A DNA stretch of 64,000 nt from Actinomycetota bacterium (GCA_018268465.1 JAFDWN010000020.1:62001-126000), one strand, 5' to 3'; counted from the first letter of the stretch, positions 45,118 through 54,211 are shown. Numbers and translations: made by a program. Notes: a model not told the origin generated them from the letters alone.

Positions 45118-45684
45118 TCAGCCTCCAGACGACAGGGATCGGATCGGTGGACGGGATGCGGCGTTCCAGGTGGGCAGGATGCTGGTGGCCAACGCGGCCA
45201 CCACACTGACGCCGACGGCGATCAGGGCACCCAGCAGCAGGCCCGGGTAGGACACCCCGGTGGGGACGAGTCCGGCCAGTTGCAGGACCGCGCCGGTGAT
45301 GGTGGCGAGTACGGCGCCCAGCAGAGCGCCGAGCACGGCGGCGACCAGCGGCTCCACCAGCAGCGCGGCGACCACCGGCCGGCGGGGAATCCCGTTGGCA
45401 CCGAGGACCCCCAGTTCCCGGGTGCGGTGCGCGACGGTGCGCGTGGTGGCGACGGCGACCTCGACGACGCCCACCAGCAGCACGGTGACGGCGATGAGGA
45501 TGACGGCACGGTCGAGTTCCTCGGCGTGCCCGAGCGACGCGGACTGCGCCCGGATACCCGCCGACATCCCGAAGACGAGCACCACCAGGAACGCGCCCGT
45601 CGCGGTGGTCACCACCGGGAGTACCATCTCGCGGATGCGGCGGCGCGCCGAGAGCCAGCCGTAGGACAACCCGTAGGTCAGCAT
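45118..45684 (-). CDS. Short FtsX-like ABC permease subunit
   Basis: A 188-residue protein with four hydrophobic segments and the FtsX-type C-terminal signature (TRELGVLGANGIPRRPVVAALLVE, then PLVAAVLGALLG). Between the first and second membrane segments only about 20 residues occur, so the large extracellular domain of MacB/FtsX proteins is missing. ATG at 45684 overlaps the stop of the larger permease (ATGA). It probably pairs with that subunit as a heterodimer. It may be naturally short, since the frame is intact and no remnant is seen. Confidence 0.82.
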   Translation of the reverse strand: MLTYGLSYGWLSARRRIREMVLPVVTTATGAFLVVLVFGMSAGIRAQSASLGHAEELDRAVILIAVTVLLVGVVEVAVATTRTVAHRTRELGVLGANGIPRRPVVAALLVEPLVAAVLGALLGAVLATITGAVLQLAGLVPTGVSYPGLLLGALIAVGVSVVAALATSILPTWNAASRPPIRSLSSGG

Positions 45685-46853
45685 CAGCGTCCCCCCAGCA
45701 GGTCGACGGGACGTTGTTGCAGCAGCCGGTGCACCGGTATCAGCGCGCCGGCGATGGACATCGCTGGCAGGAACGCCGCGACCATGGCCGAGGCCTGCAG
45801 CCACGCCGTCGGTGTGGCGATGCCCGGGATCACCAGTGACACAGCGATACCCGCGCCGAGGACACCGACAACATAGGCGGCAAGGAAGACGATCGCCGAC
45901 TCGACGAGGAAGAAGTAGAGCACCTCGTCGGCGAGCCCGATGCTCGACATGATGCCGAACTCACGCTTGCGTTCGGCAACGGCGGCCAGGAACGACGACA
46001 CCGCGATGACGAACCCGAGCCCCAGCCCGATGGTGGATATCAATCCGAGCGTTGAGCTGGTCACCTTGCCCGAGAACACCGCCGAGTACCGCTGCTCGAA
46101 GCCGAGCGGACCCGTTCCGCCGACCGTGTCATAGATCAGGCCCGAGCCACCCGCGTCGGGCATCACCGCCGGATCCGGCGTGGCGGGAAGGCCGACCGCG
46201 GCACCGAATTGGGTTGCCAGATCGCGCTTTTTCTCCTGGCCGGGTGGTGCGTACACCGTCCACCAGCCGTTGTCGCCGACCACCGTCCTGGCCACGTCCG
46301 CGGGCACGAGGACCGACTCACCGCTGCCGGAGGTCTGCACCGTCAGTGACTGACCGCCGAATTGCAGCGATGCGCCGGGGTCGACGCCGAGCCGCGACGC
46401 CAGCGCGGGACTGACAATCGCCTGCCCCGAAGGGATTTCGTCGGTACCCCGCACGGAGACGGTGTGCCCGCCGAGCTCGGTGACGCCGGAGAGGGTGTGC
46501 ACGGCCCGCCAGCCCGCGGGGACGGTGATCACCGGTGCGGGGCCTTCGGCGACCAGCGCCCGGGCATCCTGGTCGAAGTGCACACCCGCCGCGGGAACCA
46601 CCCACAGCTGTGCTCCACCGAGGACATCGGTGACCGAATCCGCCCCGGTGATGGCGAAACTCGCCGAGATCGTCCGCACCACCGTGACACAGGCGATCGC
46701 CAGCGCGATGCCGAGCACGGACAGCACAAACCGTTCCGGGCGGCGCCGGATGTTGGCCAGGGCGAAACGGACCAGACACCCGAACGTATTGCCGGTGGTG
46801 GTGGCGATCGGCGGTGATCGGAAAGGGGTCGTTGTGGGCGCAGGGGTCTCCAC
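45684..46853 (-). CDS. FtsX/MacB-like ABC permease subunit
   Basis: A 389-residue permease. A membrane helix (about 44-64, RFVLSVLGIALAIACVTVVRT) is followed by an extracellular domain of about 190 residues (TGADSVTDVLGGAQLWVVPA onward). Three membrane helices carry the FtsX core (KREFGIMSSIGLADEVLYFFLVESA). This is the MacB-type layout, used for export or membrane-stress functions. It starts with GTG at 46853, the first gene of the five-gene operon, about 70 bp downstream of the palindrome at 46924-46941. The ribosome site is weak. Confidence 0.88.
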   Translation of the reverse strand: METPAPTTTPFRSPPIATTTGNTFGCLVRFALANIRRRPERFVLSVLGIALAIACVTVVRTISASFAITGADSVTDVLGGAQLWVVPAAGVHFDQDARALVAEGPAPVITVPAGWRAVHTLSGVTELGGHTVSVRGTDEIPSGQAIVSPALASRLGVDPGASLQFGGQSLTVQTSGSGESVLVPADVARTVVGDNGWWTVYAPPGQEKKRDLATQFGAAVGLPATPDPAVMPDAGGSGLIYDTVGGTGPLGFEQRYSAVFSGKVTSSTLGLISTIGLGLGFVIAVSSFLAAVAERKREFGIMSSIGLADEVLYFFLVESAIVFLAAYVVGVLGAGIAVSLVIPGIATPTAWLQASAMVAAFLPAMSIAGALIPVHRLLQQRPVDLLGGR

Positions 46854-46923
46854 AAACAGGGATGGTGGGTTCGGGTTATTTCGCCCGCCGCCGCTCGGAA
46901 TGTCGCGCGCGTTAACTCGCAGG

Positions 46924-46941
46924 GGTTTGTGTAAACAAACC
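46924..46941. promoter_or_regulatory. Palindromic operator upstream of the ABC/amine oxidase operon
   Basis: GGTTTGT-GTAA-ACAAACC is a perfect 7-bp-arm inverted repeat, 71 bp before the first gene of the minus-strand operon. The remaining gap to 47218 (about 277 bp) shows no supportable gene; an AGGAGG at 46970-46975 on the plus strand is not followed by any start codon. Confidence 0.55.
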
Positions 46942-47218
46942 GTATCGTCAGCGCAGGCAGAGAAGCACTAGGAGGCAACGGATTTCGTCGTCACTCTACC
47001 GGCTGCCCGCCGGCACGGCGCGCCCCGCTGCGGCGCGCAGGACAACTCGGGCACTCTGACCTCGGATCCGGCGCCGGTGCGGTGCACCACGGCCGGCAGC
47101 TCACCGTATTCGGATTCCGCGGCGGATGGCACACTCGCGTCCGCCCCGGGTGTCGTCGCCCGCACCGGCCGCGCAAACCGCCCGGCGGGATGCGGTCACG
47201 CGCCCGGGAAAGGCGAGA

Positions 47219-47246
47219 GGGGCCGGACCACGATGGGTCCGGCCCC
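47219..47246 (-). terminator. Terminator after tsf
   Basis: GGGGCCGGACC (47219-47229) and GGTCCGGCCCC (47236-47246) are perfect 11-bp arms with a 6-base loop, 27 bp after the tsf stop. It is a strong GC stem suited to ending the rpsB-tsf transcript. Confidence 0.75.
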
Positions 47247-47273
47247 TCCCGGGATGCCGTTGTGGGCGCGGCG

Positions 47274-48101
47274 TCAGGCCTGGCCGACCTCGAAGCGGAC
47301 GAACCGCGTCACGGTCGCCCCGGCCTCGTCCAGGAGCGCCTTGACGGACTTCTTGTTGTCGGACACCGACGGCTGGTCCAGCAGCACGACGTCCTTGTAG
47401 AAGCCGGTCACGCGGCCCTCGACGATCTTGGGCAGCGCCTGTTCGGGCTTGCCCTCGTTGCGGGCGGTCTCCTCGGCGATGCGCCGCTCGTTGGCGACGA
47501 TGTCTGCCGGCACGTCCTCACGGGTGAGGTAACGAGCCTTCAGCGCGGCGATCTGCAGAGCCACCGCGTGGGCGGCCTCCTTGGCCTTGGCCGCGTCCGC
47601 GCCGGTGTACTCGACCAGCACACCCACCGCGGGCGGCAGGTCGGCCGCCCGCTTGTGCAGGTATGTCTCGACGGTGCCGTCGAAGTAGGTGGCGCGACGC
47701 AGCTCGAGCTTCTCGCCGATCTTGGCCGACAGGTCCGCGATGGTCTGCTCGACCGTCGTGTCGCCGACCTTGGCGGCCTTCAGCGCGTCGACGTCGACGG
47801 CCTTGGAGGCGGCCGCGGCGGTGACGATCTGGTCGGCCACCGCCTGGAACTCGGCGTTCTTGGCGACGAAGTCGGTCTCGGAGTTCAGCTCGATGAGCGC
47901 GCCGTCCTTGGCGGCCACCAGACCCTCGGCCGTCGCGCGCTCGGCGCGCTTGCCGACGTCCTTGGCACCCTTGATGCGCAGCAGCTCGACGGCCTTGTCG
48001 AAGTCGCCGTCGGCGTCGACCAGGGCGTTCTTCGAGTCGAGCATCCCGGCGCCGGTGAGGTCCCGGAGTCGTTTGACGTCGGCAGCGGTGTAGTTAGCCA
48101 T
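47274..48101 (-). CDS. tsf: Elongation factor Ts
   Basis: A 275-residue nucleotide-exchange factor for EF-Tu. The N-terminal UBA-like helix bundle ([19 protein letters not shown]) and the [10 protein letters not shown] core motif are clear; the C-terminal half is the actinobacterial single core with coiled-coil. ATG at 48101 has GGAAAGG eight bases upstream and gives the conserved [10 protein letters not shown] start; a TTG two codons earlier is unlikely. It follows rpsB by 21 bp, the universal rpsB-tsf operon. Confidence 0.98.
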   Translation of the reverse strand: MANYTAADVKRLRDLTGAGMLDSKNALVDADGDFDKAVELLRIKGAKDVGKRAERATAEGLVAAKDGALIELNSETDFVAKNAEFQAVADQIVTAAAASKAVDVDALKAAKVGDTTVEQTIADLSAKIGEKLELRRATYFDGTVETYLHKRAADLPPAVGVLVEYTGADAAKAKEAAHAVALQIAALKARYLTREDVPADIVANERRIAEETARNEGKPEQALPKIVEGRVTGFYKDVVLLDQPSVSDNKKSVKALLDEAGATVTRFVRFEVGQA

Positions 48102-48122
48102 ACTCAAGCCTTTCCTTGGAAT

Positions 48123-48950
48123 TCAGGAAACGTCGGTGGTGTCGGTGGCGCCCGCGGTCGCGTCGGCGGCACCCGTCGAGGCGCCCGCCAGCAGCTCCTG
48201 CTCCCATTCGGCGAGAGGTTCGGCGGCTTCGGCCTCGGGCTTGCCGTCGCCGCTGCCCACGCCGGCACGGGCCTGCAGACCCTCGGCCACCGCGGAGGCG
48301 ACCACCTTGGTCAGCAGGGCCGCCGAGCGGATGGCGTCGTCGTTGCCCGGGATCGGGTAGTCGACCAGGTCGGGGTCGCAGTTGGTGTCGAGGATCGCGA
48401 TGACGGGAATGCCCAGCTTGCGGGCCTCGCCGACGGCGATGTGCTCCTTGTTGGTGTCGACGACCCAGATCGCCGATGGCACCTTCTGCATGTCTCTAAT
48501 GCCACCCAGCGACCGCTCCAGTTTGTTCTTCTCGCGGGTCAGCATCAGGATTTCCTTCTTGGTGCGACCCTCGAAACCACCGGTCTGCTCCATGGCCTCG
48601 AGTTCCTTGAGGCGCTGCAGACGCTTGTGGACGGTGGAGAAGTTCGTGAGCATGCCGCCCAGCCAGCGCTGGTTGACATACGGCATGCCGACGCGGGTGG
48701 CCTCGTCGGCGATGGATTCCTGCGCCTGCTTCTTGGTTCCGACGAAGAGCACCGAGCCGCCGTGGGCGACGGTCTCCTTGACGAACTCGTACGCCTTGTC
48801 GATGTAGGTCAGCGTCTGCTGCAGGTCGATGATGTAGATGCCGTTGCGGTCGGTGAAGATGAATCGCTTCATCTTGGGGTTCCAGCGACGGGTCTGATGT
48901 CCGAAGTGGGTGCCGCTGTCCAGCAGCTGTTTCATGGTTACAACAGCCAT
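48123..48950 (-). CDS. rpsB: 30S ribosomal protein S2
   Basis: A 275-residue small-subunit protein. It begins [19 protein letters not shown], and the family blocks [29 protein letters not shown] and [14 protein letters not shown] are intact. The C-terminal about 45 residues are Ala/Glu-rich and variable. ATG at 48950 is conserved. The 288-bp region to the divergent M23 gene should contain its promoter and leader; an AGCCCGT-TCGG-ACGGGCT hairpin (49109-49126) lies in the distal leader, but no confident -35/-10 pair was found. Confidence 0.98.
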   Translation of the reverse strand: MAVVTMKQLLDSGTHFGHQTRRWNPKMKRFIFTDRNGIYIIDLQQTLTYIDKAYEFVKETVAHGGSVLFVGTKKQAQESIADEATRVGMPYVNQRWLGGMLTNFSTVHKRLQRLKELEAMEQTGGFEGRTKKEILMLTREKNKLERSLGGIRDMQKVPSAIWVVDTNKEHIAVGEARKLGIPVIAILDTNCDPDLVDYPIPGNDDAIRSAALLTKVVASAVAEGLQARAGVGSGDGKPEAEAAEPLAEWEQELLAGASTGAADATAGATDTTDVS

Positions 48951-49108
48951 GATGTGGTGGCCTTACTTTGTTGTCGGTTGTCGCTCGGCATCGGGTGACG
49001 CCGGGCCCTGGTGTCCACGGGTTGCCGGACCCGACCCGAGAGGACCTCGAGGCGAGACCGCCGGCATCCGGATACGACCCGGAGGTCGTGGTGCAGACAC
49101 GCGAAGTC

Positions 49109-49126
49109 AGCCCGTTCGGACGGGCT
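49109..49126. other. Short perfect hairpin upstream of rpsB
   Basis: AGCCCGT and ACGGGCT pair perfectly around a TCGG tetraloop. It is about 160 bp before the rpsB start and 113 bp before the M23 start. rpsB leaders are autoregulated in some bacteria, but nothing here proves that. Confidence 0.35.
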
Positions 49127-49238
49127 GCACTAGGGAGTTTACACGCCGGAAAAGGGTGCTTTTACACAGTGCGGGAGCCATCCACAGATCCGCGGGCGGG
49201 TCTGGTGGCGCCCCGTCCCGATGCGTTGAGCTGGACGG

Positions 49239-49742
49239 ATGCATGCGCCTGCCGCCGCGATCGCCGTCGCCGTACTCACCGTGGCGTGCGGGCAGGCGCG
49301 CGCGGACGGCACGCGGCTGGACTGGCCGCTGCGCCCCGCACCCGCCGCGGTGGTGCGGCATTTCGACGCTCCGTCACCCAACTGGAACCGCGGCCACCGC
49401 GGCGTCGACCTGGCGGCGGCGGCCGGACAGCCGGTGTATGCCGCGGCGGCGGGCACGGTGGTGTTCGCCGGCACGCTGGCCGGGCGCCCACTCGTGTCGA
49501 TCGCCCATCCGGGTGGGCTGCGCACCAGCTACGAGCCGGTGACCCCGGCCGTGCGCGCCGGTCAGACCGTTGCCGCCGGCGCCGGCCTGGGTGAACTGCA
49601 GGCCGGCCACCCGGGCTGCCCGGCGCCCGCCTGCCTGCACTGGGGCGCGATGTGGGGTCCGGCCGCCAGGGCCGACTACGTCGACCCGCTCGGACTGCTG
49701 GCCGGAACGCCGATCCGCCTCAAACCCCTCGCCTCTCAATAG
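49239..49742 (+). CDS. Secreted M23-family (LytM-like) peptidase homologue (Rv2891-like)
   Basis: A 167-residue exported protein. A short signal-like N-terminus (HAPAAAIAVAVLTVACGQARA) precedes a single LytM domain. Zinc-ligand motif one is clear (RGHRGVDLAA, His and Asp). The second motif, normally HxH, reads CLHWG: the zinc-binding His is kept but the first His is Cys. The family cleaves peptidoglycan crosslinks; with this change it may be inactive, altered or regulatory. Two further Cys nearby (HPGCPAPAC) could form a disulfide. It is divergent from rpsB, as in M. tuberculosis. Confidence 0.85.
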   Translation: MHAPAAAIAVAVLTVACGQARADGTRLDWPLRPAPAAVVRHFDAPSPNWNRGHRGVDLAAAAGQPVYAAAAGTVVFAGTLAGRPLVSIAHPGGLRTSYEPVTPAVRAGQTVAAGAGLGELQAGHPGCPAPACLHWGAMWGPAARADYVDPLGLLAGTPIRLKPLASQ

Positions 49743-49816
49743 CCCCGCAAGCCCCCTCCGTTTCCCGCGACCGTGCGAGTCTGCGGGCGACACGCCGTGG
49801 TGCGAGCGGAGTTCAC

Positions 49817-49904
49817 GCACGCTCGCGGCGGAAATGGGGCACGCGCGCGGCGGAAGTGGGGCACGCGCGCGGCGGAAATGGGGCACGCCCGCGGCGGAAG
49901 TGGG
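49817..49904. repeat. 22-bp tandem repeat (four copies) between M23 and xerC genes
   Basis: Four adjoining 22-bp units (49817, 49839, 49861, 49883) contain the core GCGGCGGAARTGGGGCACG, with single-base differences. A fifth degenerate unit begins at 49905. They occupy most of the 204-bp gap between two convergent genes, a typical site for a variable-number tandem repeat. Confidence 0.85.
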
Positions 49905-49946
49905 GCACGATCGCGACCGCGAGCCGGGGCACGAATGCGAGCCCGA

Positions 49947-50870
49947 TCACGCCCGCGGATGCGCCTGGTCGTGGACGGCACGCAGCCGCGCCACCGTGAC
50001 GTGGGTGTAGAGCTGGGTGGTGGCCAGCGTCGAATGACCCAGCAGCTCCTGCACGATGCGCAGGTCGGCTCCGCCTTCCAGCAGGTGCGTGGCGGCGCTG
50101 TGGCGCAGACCGTGCGGACCGATGTCGGGCGCCCCGCCGACGGCGGCGATGGTCTGGTGCACCACGGTGCGGGCCTGTCGTTGGTCGAGGCGACGGCCGC
50201 GGGCGCCCAGCAGCAGCGCCGGGCCGGACTGTGCGGTGGCCAGTGCGGGTCGGCCATCGGTGCGCCACGCCCGCAACGCGGCCTCGGCGGGTTCGCCGAA
50301 CGGGACGGTGCGCTGTTTGTTGCCCTTTCCCAGCACCCGCAGCAGCCGCCGCGAGGTGTCGACGTCGTCGATGTCCAGCCCGCACAGCTCGCTGACACGG
50401 ATACCGGTCGCGTAGAGCATCTCGACGATCAGCCGGTCCCGCAACGCCAGCGGATCCCCTTGTTGCGCACCGGAATCGGCCGCTGCCATGGCGTCAAGCG
50501 CCTGGTCCTGACGCAGCACGGCGGGTAGGGTCCGCCGCGCTTTGGGCATCTGCAGCCGCGCGGCCGGGTCACTGGTCAGCATGCCGCGCCGCGCCGCCCA
50601 CGCCGTGAAGGTCTTGACCGCCGAGGTGCGCCGGGCCAGCGTCGTGCGCGCTGCGCCGGCGGAGGCCTGCGCGGCCAGCCATGACCGCAACACCGGCAGG
50701 CTGAGAGCGCCGAGACCGGACCCGGGCGCACGCTCCTCCATGAATTCGAACAGTGACCGCAGATCGCCCAGGTAGGCACGGCGGGTGTGGTCGGAGCGGC
50801 CGCGCTCGAGGGCGAGGTACTGGTCGAAGGCCGCGAGGGTCGCGGCGGTGTCCCCTGGGTCGTCTCCCAC
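49947..50870 (-). CDS. xerC: Tyrosine recombinase XerC
   Basis: A 307-residue site-specific recombinase that resolves chromosome dimers at dif with XerD. The SAM-like N-terminal DNA-binding domain ([23 protein letters not shown]) precedes the catalytic domain with Arg in [11 protein letters not shown], the HxxR box [32 protein letters not shown] and the nucleophile Tyr in LYTHV. The GTG at 50870 gives the family length; a longer frame upstream overlaps the FMN oxidase in another frame. The gap to that gene is 32 bp. It corresponds to Rv2894c. Confidence 0.95.
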   Translation of the reverse strand: MGDDPGDTAATLAAFDQYLALERGRSDHTRRAYLGDLRSLFEFMEERAPGSGLGALSLPVLRSWLAAQASAGAARTTLARRTSAVKTFTAWAARRGMLTSDPAARLQMPKARRTLPAVLRQDQALDAMAAADSGAQQGDPLALRDRLIVEMLYATGIRVSELCGLDIDDVDTSRRLLRVLGKGNKQRTVPFGEPAEAALRAWRTDGRPALATAQSGPALLLGARGRRLDQRQARTVVHQTIAAVGGAPDIGPHGLRHSAATHLLEGGADLRIVQELLGHSTLATTQLYTHVTVARLRAVHDQAHPRA

Positions 50871-50902
50871 GACCCCACCGTCGCAGACGATGCGGCGGCT
50901 GG

Positions 50903-52063
50903 TCAGTCGACGCGCCGCAGCGCCTCGGGCGTCAGATCGGTCCGGGTGCGATACCCGTCGACGGCCATGATGAGGTCGGCCTCGGCGAGCAGCGACCGCA
51001 GTACGTGGACGACGCCGTCGGAGCCGCCCAGGGCCAGTCCGTAGGCGTAGGGCCGTCCGATTCCCACGGCCGTCGCACCCAGGGCCAGGGCCTTGACGAT
51101 GTCGGCGCCGCTGCGGATCCCGGAGTCGAACAGCACCGGCAGCCCGCCGGCCGCTTCGACGACACCGGGCAGGCAGTCCAGTGCGGGCAGCCCGCCGTTG
51201 GCCTGGCGACCGCCGTGGTTGGAGCAGTAGATGCCGTCGACGCCGCCGTCCCGCGCCCGGCGTGCGTCGTCGGGGTGGCAGATGCCCTTGACGATCAGAG
51301 GCAGGGCGGTGAGCGACCGCAGCCACGGCAGATCGTCCCAGGTCAGCGGGTTGCCGAAGAGTTCGACCCAACGCAGCACCACGGCCTGCACGTTCTGGTC
51401 GGGCGGCTGCGACAACCCGGCGACGAAGACCGGATCGCTGGTGTAGTTGGCCAGGCACTGACCCCGCAGCTGGGGGAAGTTCGCCGTCGCCAGGTCGCGG
51501 GGACGCCACCCGGGCAGCCAGGTGTCGAGGGTGACGACGATGCCCTTGTATCCGGCCGACTCGGCGCGCCGCACGAGGCTGGCGGCCAGATCTTTGTCCT
51601 TGGGGGTGTACAGCTGGAAAAGGCCTGGGGTGTCGCCGAATTCACCCGCGATGGCTTCGAGTGGATCGGCGGTGAGGGTGGAGACCACCATGGGTACCCC
51701 GGTCCGCGCGGCGGCGCGGGCGGCGGCCAGGTCGCCGTGACCGTCCTGGGTGCAGATGCCGGCGACGCCGATCGGCGCCATGAACACCGGTGCGGGCAGC
51801 GTCATCCCGAAGACGTCGACGCGCAGATCACGCTCGGTGGCGCCGACGAACATGCGCGGGACGAGGCCCCACCGGTCGAACGCGGTGCGGTTGGACCGCT
51901 GGGTGTGTTCGTCACCGGCGCCGCCGGCGACATAGGACCACACCGACGGCGGCATCGCCGCCTGCGCCTTGGCCTCCAGTTCGGCAAAGGACATCGGCAG
52001 CATCGGCATGACTCCCGACAGACCCCGAAGGTAGATCTCCAGCTGGTAGTCGCCGAACGCCAT
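50903..52063 (-). CDS. FMN-dependent alpha-hydroxyacid oxidase (lactate 2-monooxygenase-like)
   Basis: A 386-residue TIM-barrel flavoenzyme. The N-terminal helices ([21 protein letters not shown]) lead to the FMN site ([18 protein letters not shown]), the active-site SNHGGRQ with catalytic His, and the phosphate loop [16 protein letters not shown]. The family oxidises L-lactate or related 2-hydroxyacids; mycobacterial lactate monooxygenase gives acetate. The exact substrate cannot be read. ATG at 52063 is 21 bp after viuB, and the gene separates viuB from xerC, which I recall as neighbours in M. tuberculosis. Confidence 0.9.
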   Translation of the reverse strand: MAFGDYQLEIYLRGLSGVMPMLPMSFAELEAKAQAAMPPSVWSYVAGGAGDEHTQRSNRTAFDRWGLVPRMFVGATERDLRVDVFGMTLPAPVFMAPIGVAGICTQDGHGDLAAARAAARTGVPMVVSTLTADPLEAIAGEFGDTPGLFQLYTPKDKDLAASLVRRAESAGYKGIVVTLDTWLPGWRPRDLATANFPQLRGQCLANYTSDPVFVAGLSQPPDQNVQAVVLRWVELFGNPLTWDDLPWLRSLTALPLIVKGICHPDDARRARDGGVDGIYCSNHGGRQANGGLPALDCLPGVVEAAGGLPVLFDSGIRSGADIVKALALGATAVGIGRPYAYGLALGGSDGVVHVLRSLLAEADLIMAVDGYRTRTDLTPEALRRVD

Positions 52064-52084
52064 GCCGTCAGCTTGCCAGCGTGG

Positions 52085-52939
52085 CTAGCCCGCGGTACCC
52101 GCTTCGGCGTCGGCGAGTTCGCGCTTCCACTGACGGAAGGTCTCCTCCGTGCGCCCGCGGCGCCAGTAGCCGGAGATGGACGACGCCCATTTCGCGTCGA
52201 CACCGCGTTCCTTGCGGATGTAGGGCCGCAGGTTGTGCATGACGGTCTGCGCCTCGCCATGGATGAACACCTGGACCTGGCCCGGTAGCCATTGCGCACC
52301 CTTGACCGCACCGATGAGCGGCGCGAAGTCCCCGGCGCGGTCCTCGGGCACCAGATCCGCGCGGCCACCGCGGTGCACCCAGGTGATGGTCATCCCCTCT
52401 GGTGCGCGCACCGCTATCTCGTCGTCGGGTCCGCCGACCTCGACGATCACATGGCCGACGGCGTCGGCGGGCAACGCCTCCAGTGCGGCGCTGATCGCGG
52501 GTAGCGCGGCTTCGTCACCGGCGATCAGATGCCAGTCGGCCGCCGGGTCGGGCGCGTACGCCCCGCTGGGGCCCATCAGGTACGCCGGGTCGCCGGGTTG
52601 CGCGGCCGCCGCCCACGGGGCTGCCACACCGTGGTCGCCGTGCACGACGAAGTCGATCGCGAGTTCGCGTGCCTGCGCGTCGACCGACCGGACCGTGTAG
52701 GTGCGCACCGTGGGCCGATGAGCGGGGTCGAGGTCCTGGAAGCTGTCGATGGTCAGCGGCTGCGGGAGCGCGTGTACGTCGACATCGCCCGCCACGATGA
52801 CGACTTTGACGTAGGCGTCGGTGAAGTCGTTGGGCGTGAAGGTGTCGAAGCCTGCGCCGCCGAGGACGACACGGACCATATGCGGCGTCAGCTGTTCGGT
52901 GCGCACCACCTCGAACGTGTGGATCGGGCGTCCTGCCAC
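52085..52939 (-). CDS. viuB: Siderophore-interacting protein (ViuB-like ferric-siderophore reductase)
   Basis: A 284-residue flavin reductase-like protein: FAD-binding beta-barrel (RTYTVRSVD, DFVVHGDHGVAAPWA, YLMGPSGAY) and a C-terminal SIP Rossmann part (WHLIAGDEAALPAISAALE; HGEAQTVMHNLRPYIRKERG). Relatives reduce the ferric centre of siderophores to release iron in the cytosol. It starts with GTG at 52939 after GGGGAGG. A GTCCG-N6-CGGAC repeat (52990-53005) lies upstream. No IdeR-type box was recognised, so direct iron control is not supported by what I can see. Confidence 0.93.
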   Translation of the reverse strand: MAGRPIHTFEVVRTEQLTPHMVRVVLGGAGFDTFTPNDFTDAYVKVVIVAGDVDVHALPQPLTIDSFQDLDPAHRPTVRTYTVRSVDAQARELAIDFVVHGDHGVAAPWAAAAQPGDPAYLMGPSGAYAPDPAADWHLIAGDEAALPAISAALEALPADAVGHVIVEVGGPDDEIAVRAPEGMTITWVHRGGRADLVPEDRAGDFAPLIGAVKGAQWLPGQVQVFIHGEAQTVMHNLRPYIRKERGVDAKWASSISGYWRRGRTEETFRQWKRELADAEAGTAG

Positions 52940-52989
52940 TGTGCCTCCCCGGCTGTCTCCCAGGCCTTTTCCGCGTTACCGGCCAACGT

Positions 52990-53005
52990 GTCCGACTATA
53001 CGGAC
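52990..53005 (-). promoter_or_regulatory. Inverted repeat over a -10-like box before viuB
   Basis: GTCCG-ACTATA-CGGAC; on the minus strand the central six bases read TATAGT, a good mycobacterial -10. The site is 51 bp upstream of the viuB GTG. A protein bound here would block promoter opening. No matching -35 was found. Confidence 0.45.
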
Positions 53006-53059
53006 GGGCCCCGCCGGGCGGATGGCTACGGGCGGGCTGCATCCGCCCATGCGTGCAGG

Positions 53060-54211
53060 TCACCCTCCCCCGGGCTTCGCCAGCCGCCACCTACCGTCGC
53101 ACTTCTCCACCAGACCGGCCAGCTCCAGCATCGCCAGCGGCGCCAACAGCTGAGCCGGCGCGATCCCCGCGGTCACCGAGAGCTGATCCACGCCGCGCAG
53201 ACCTCGGGCCGGCAGCGCCTCGTAGACGCGCCGTTCGGCGTCGGACAGCACATCCAGCGGTGAGGACGGATGGTCGGGTTCGACCGCGAGTTCACCGTGC
53301 CGGCCCGCCAGCTCCACGACCTCGTCCACGCCGGTGACCAGCTGGGCGCCGCGGCGGATCAGCGCGTGACAGCCCGCAGAGGCCGAAGAGGTCACCGGGC
53401 CCGGCACCGCACACACCACCCGGCCCAGCGCGTCCGCCCACGCGGCGGTGCTGGCCGCGCCACTGCGCAGTCCCGCCTCCACCACCACGGTGACTCCCGA
53501 CAGTGCCGCCACCAGCCGGTTGCGGGTGAGGAACCGGAACCGCGCGGGCCGTACCCCCGGCGGGTACTCGCTCACCAGCAGTCCGTTGGCGGCGATCCGG
53601 TGCAGCAACGCCGAATGGCCTGCAGGATAAGGGATGTCGATACCACCCGCCAGGACGGCCACGGTCGTCCCGTCGGCGGCCAGGCTGGCCCGGTGCGCCG
53701 CGCCGTCGATGCCGTACGCCCCACCCGAGACCACCGCGACATCGTGTTCGGCCAGACCGGCGGCGAAGTCGCCGGCCATGTGCTCACCGTAGGCCGTGGC
53801 GGCCCGGGTACCGACGATGGCGGTGCTGCGGGTCACCACCTCGTCGAGTCGGGCCGGTCCCATGGCCCAAAGCACCAGCGGCGCGTGCCCCTCGGCTTTG
53901 CCGCGCAACGATTGCGAACCGAAACCCACGAACGCCAGATGCGGCCATTCCGCATCCTCCGGGGTGATCAGCCGTCCGCCGCGCCGGAACAGAAGGTCGA
54001 GATCTTGGGCCGCGCAATCGGTCTCGCGGCGGGCCTGCACATGAGGCGCCACCTCCGGCGGTGCGGCGCCATCGCGGATCGCCGCGGCGGCATCGACCGG
54101 CCCCACGACGGCCACCCACTGCGCCAGTGCGGCGCGCGGCGGTTCGGCGACCCGCGACAGATATGCCCAGGCCCGCAGCACCTCGTCGGTGGCGGTCCAT
54201 TGACCCGTCAT
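53060..54211 (-). CDS. dprA: DNA-processing protein DprA
   Basis: A 383-residue Rossmann-fold protein that in transformable bacteria protects incoming single-stranded DNA and loads RecA. Core motifs: AIVGTRAATAYGEHMA, VVSGGAYGIDGAAHRASL, AVLAGGIDIPYPAGH, EYPPGVRPARFRFLTRNRL. A C-terminal winged helix (VYEALPARGLRGVDQLSVTA onward) is present. Most mycobacteria are not known to be naturally competent in the laboratory, so its role may be in conjugal DNA or recombination. ATG at 54211 overlaps the comM stop (ATGA). It is the last gene of yraN-comM-dprA. Confidence 0.95.
   Translation of the reverse strand: MTGQWTATDEVLRAWAYLSRVAEPPRAALAQWVAVVGPVDAAAAIRDGAAPPEVAPHVQARRETDCAAQDLDLLFRRGGRLITPEDAEWPHLAFVGFGSQSLRGKAEGHAPLVLWAMGPARLDEVVTRSTAIVGTRAATAYGEHMAGDFAAGLAEHDVAVVSGGAYGIDGAAHRASLAADGTTVAVLAGGIDIPYPAGHSALLHRIAANGLLVSEYPPGVRPARFRFLTRNRLVAALSGVTVVVEAGLRSGAASTAAWADALGRVVCAVPGPVTSSASAGCHALIRRGAQLVTGVDEVVELAGRHGELAVEPDHPSSPLDVLSDAERRVYEALPARGLRGVDQLSVTAGIAPAQLLAPLAMLELAGLVEKCDGRWRLAKPGGG

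Noticed and set aside
46970..47060. Possible small plus-strand gene after an AGGAGG site
   Set aside because: No ATG, GTG or TTG follows at usable spacing, and the frames close or lack coding character.
47082..48998. 638-codon plus-strand frame over tsf and rpsB
   Set aside because: It is antisense to two universal genes and shows only repetitive low-complexity sequence.
49761..49946. CRISPR-like array suggested by regular 22-bp units
   Set aside because: The units adjoin with no spacers, so this is a tandem repeat and not a CRISPR array.
52940..53059. IdeR iron box upstream of viuB
   Set aside because: No sequence close to the TTAGGTTAGGCTAACCTAA-type consensus was found in the gap.
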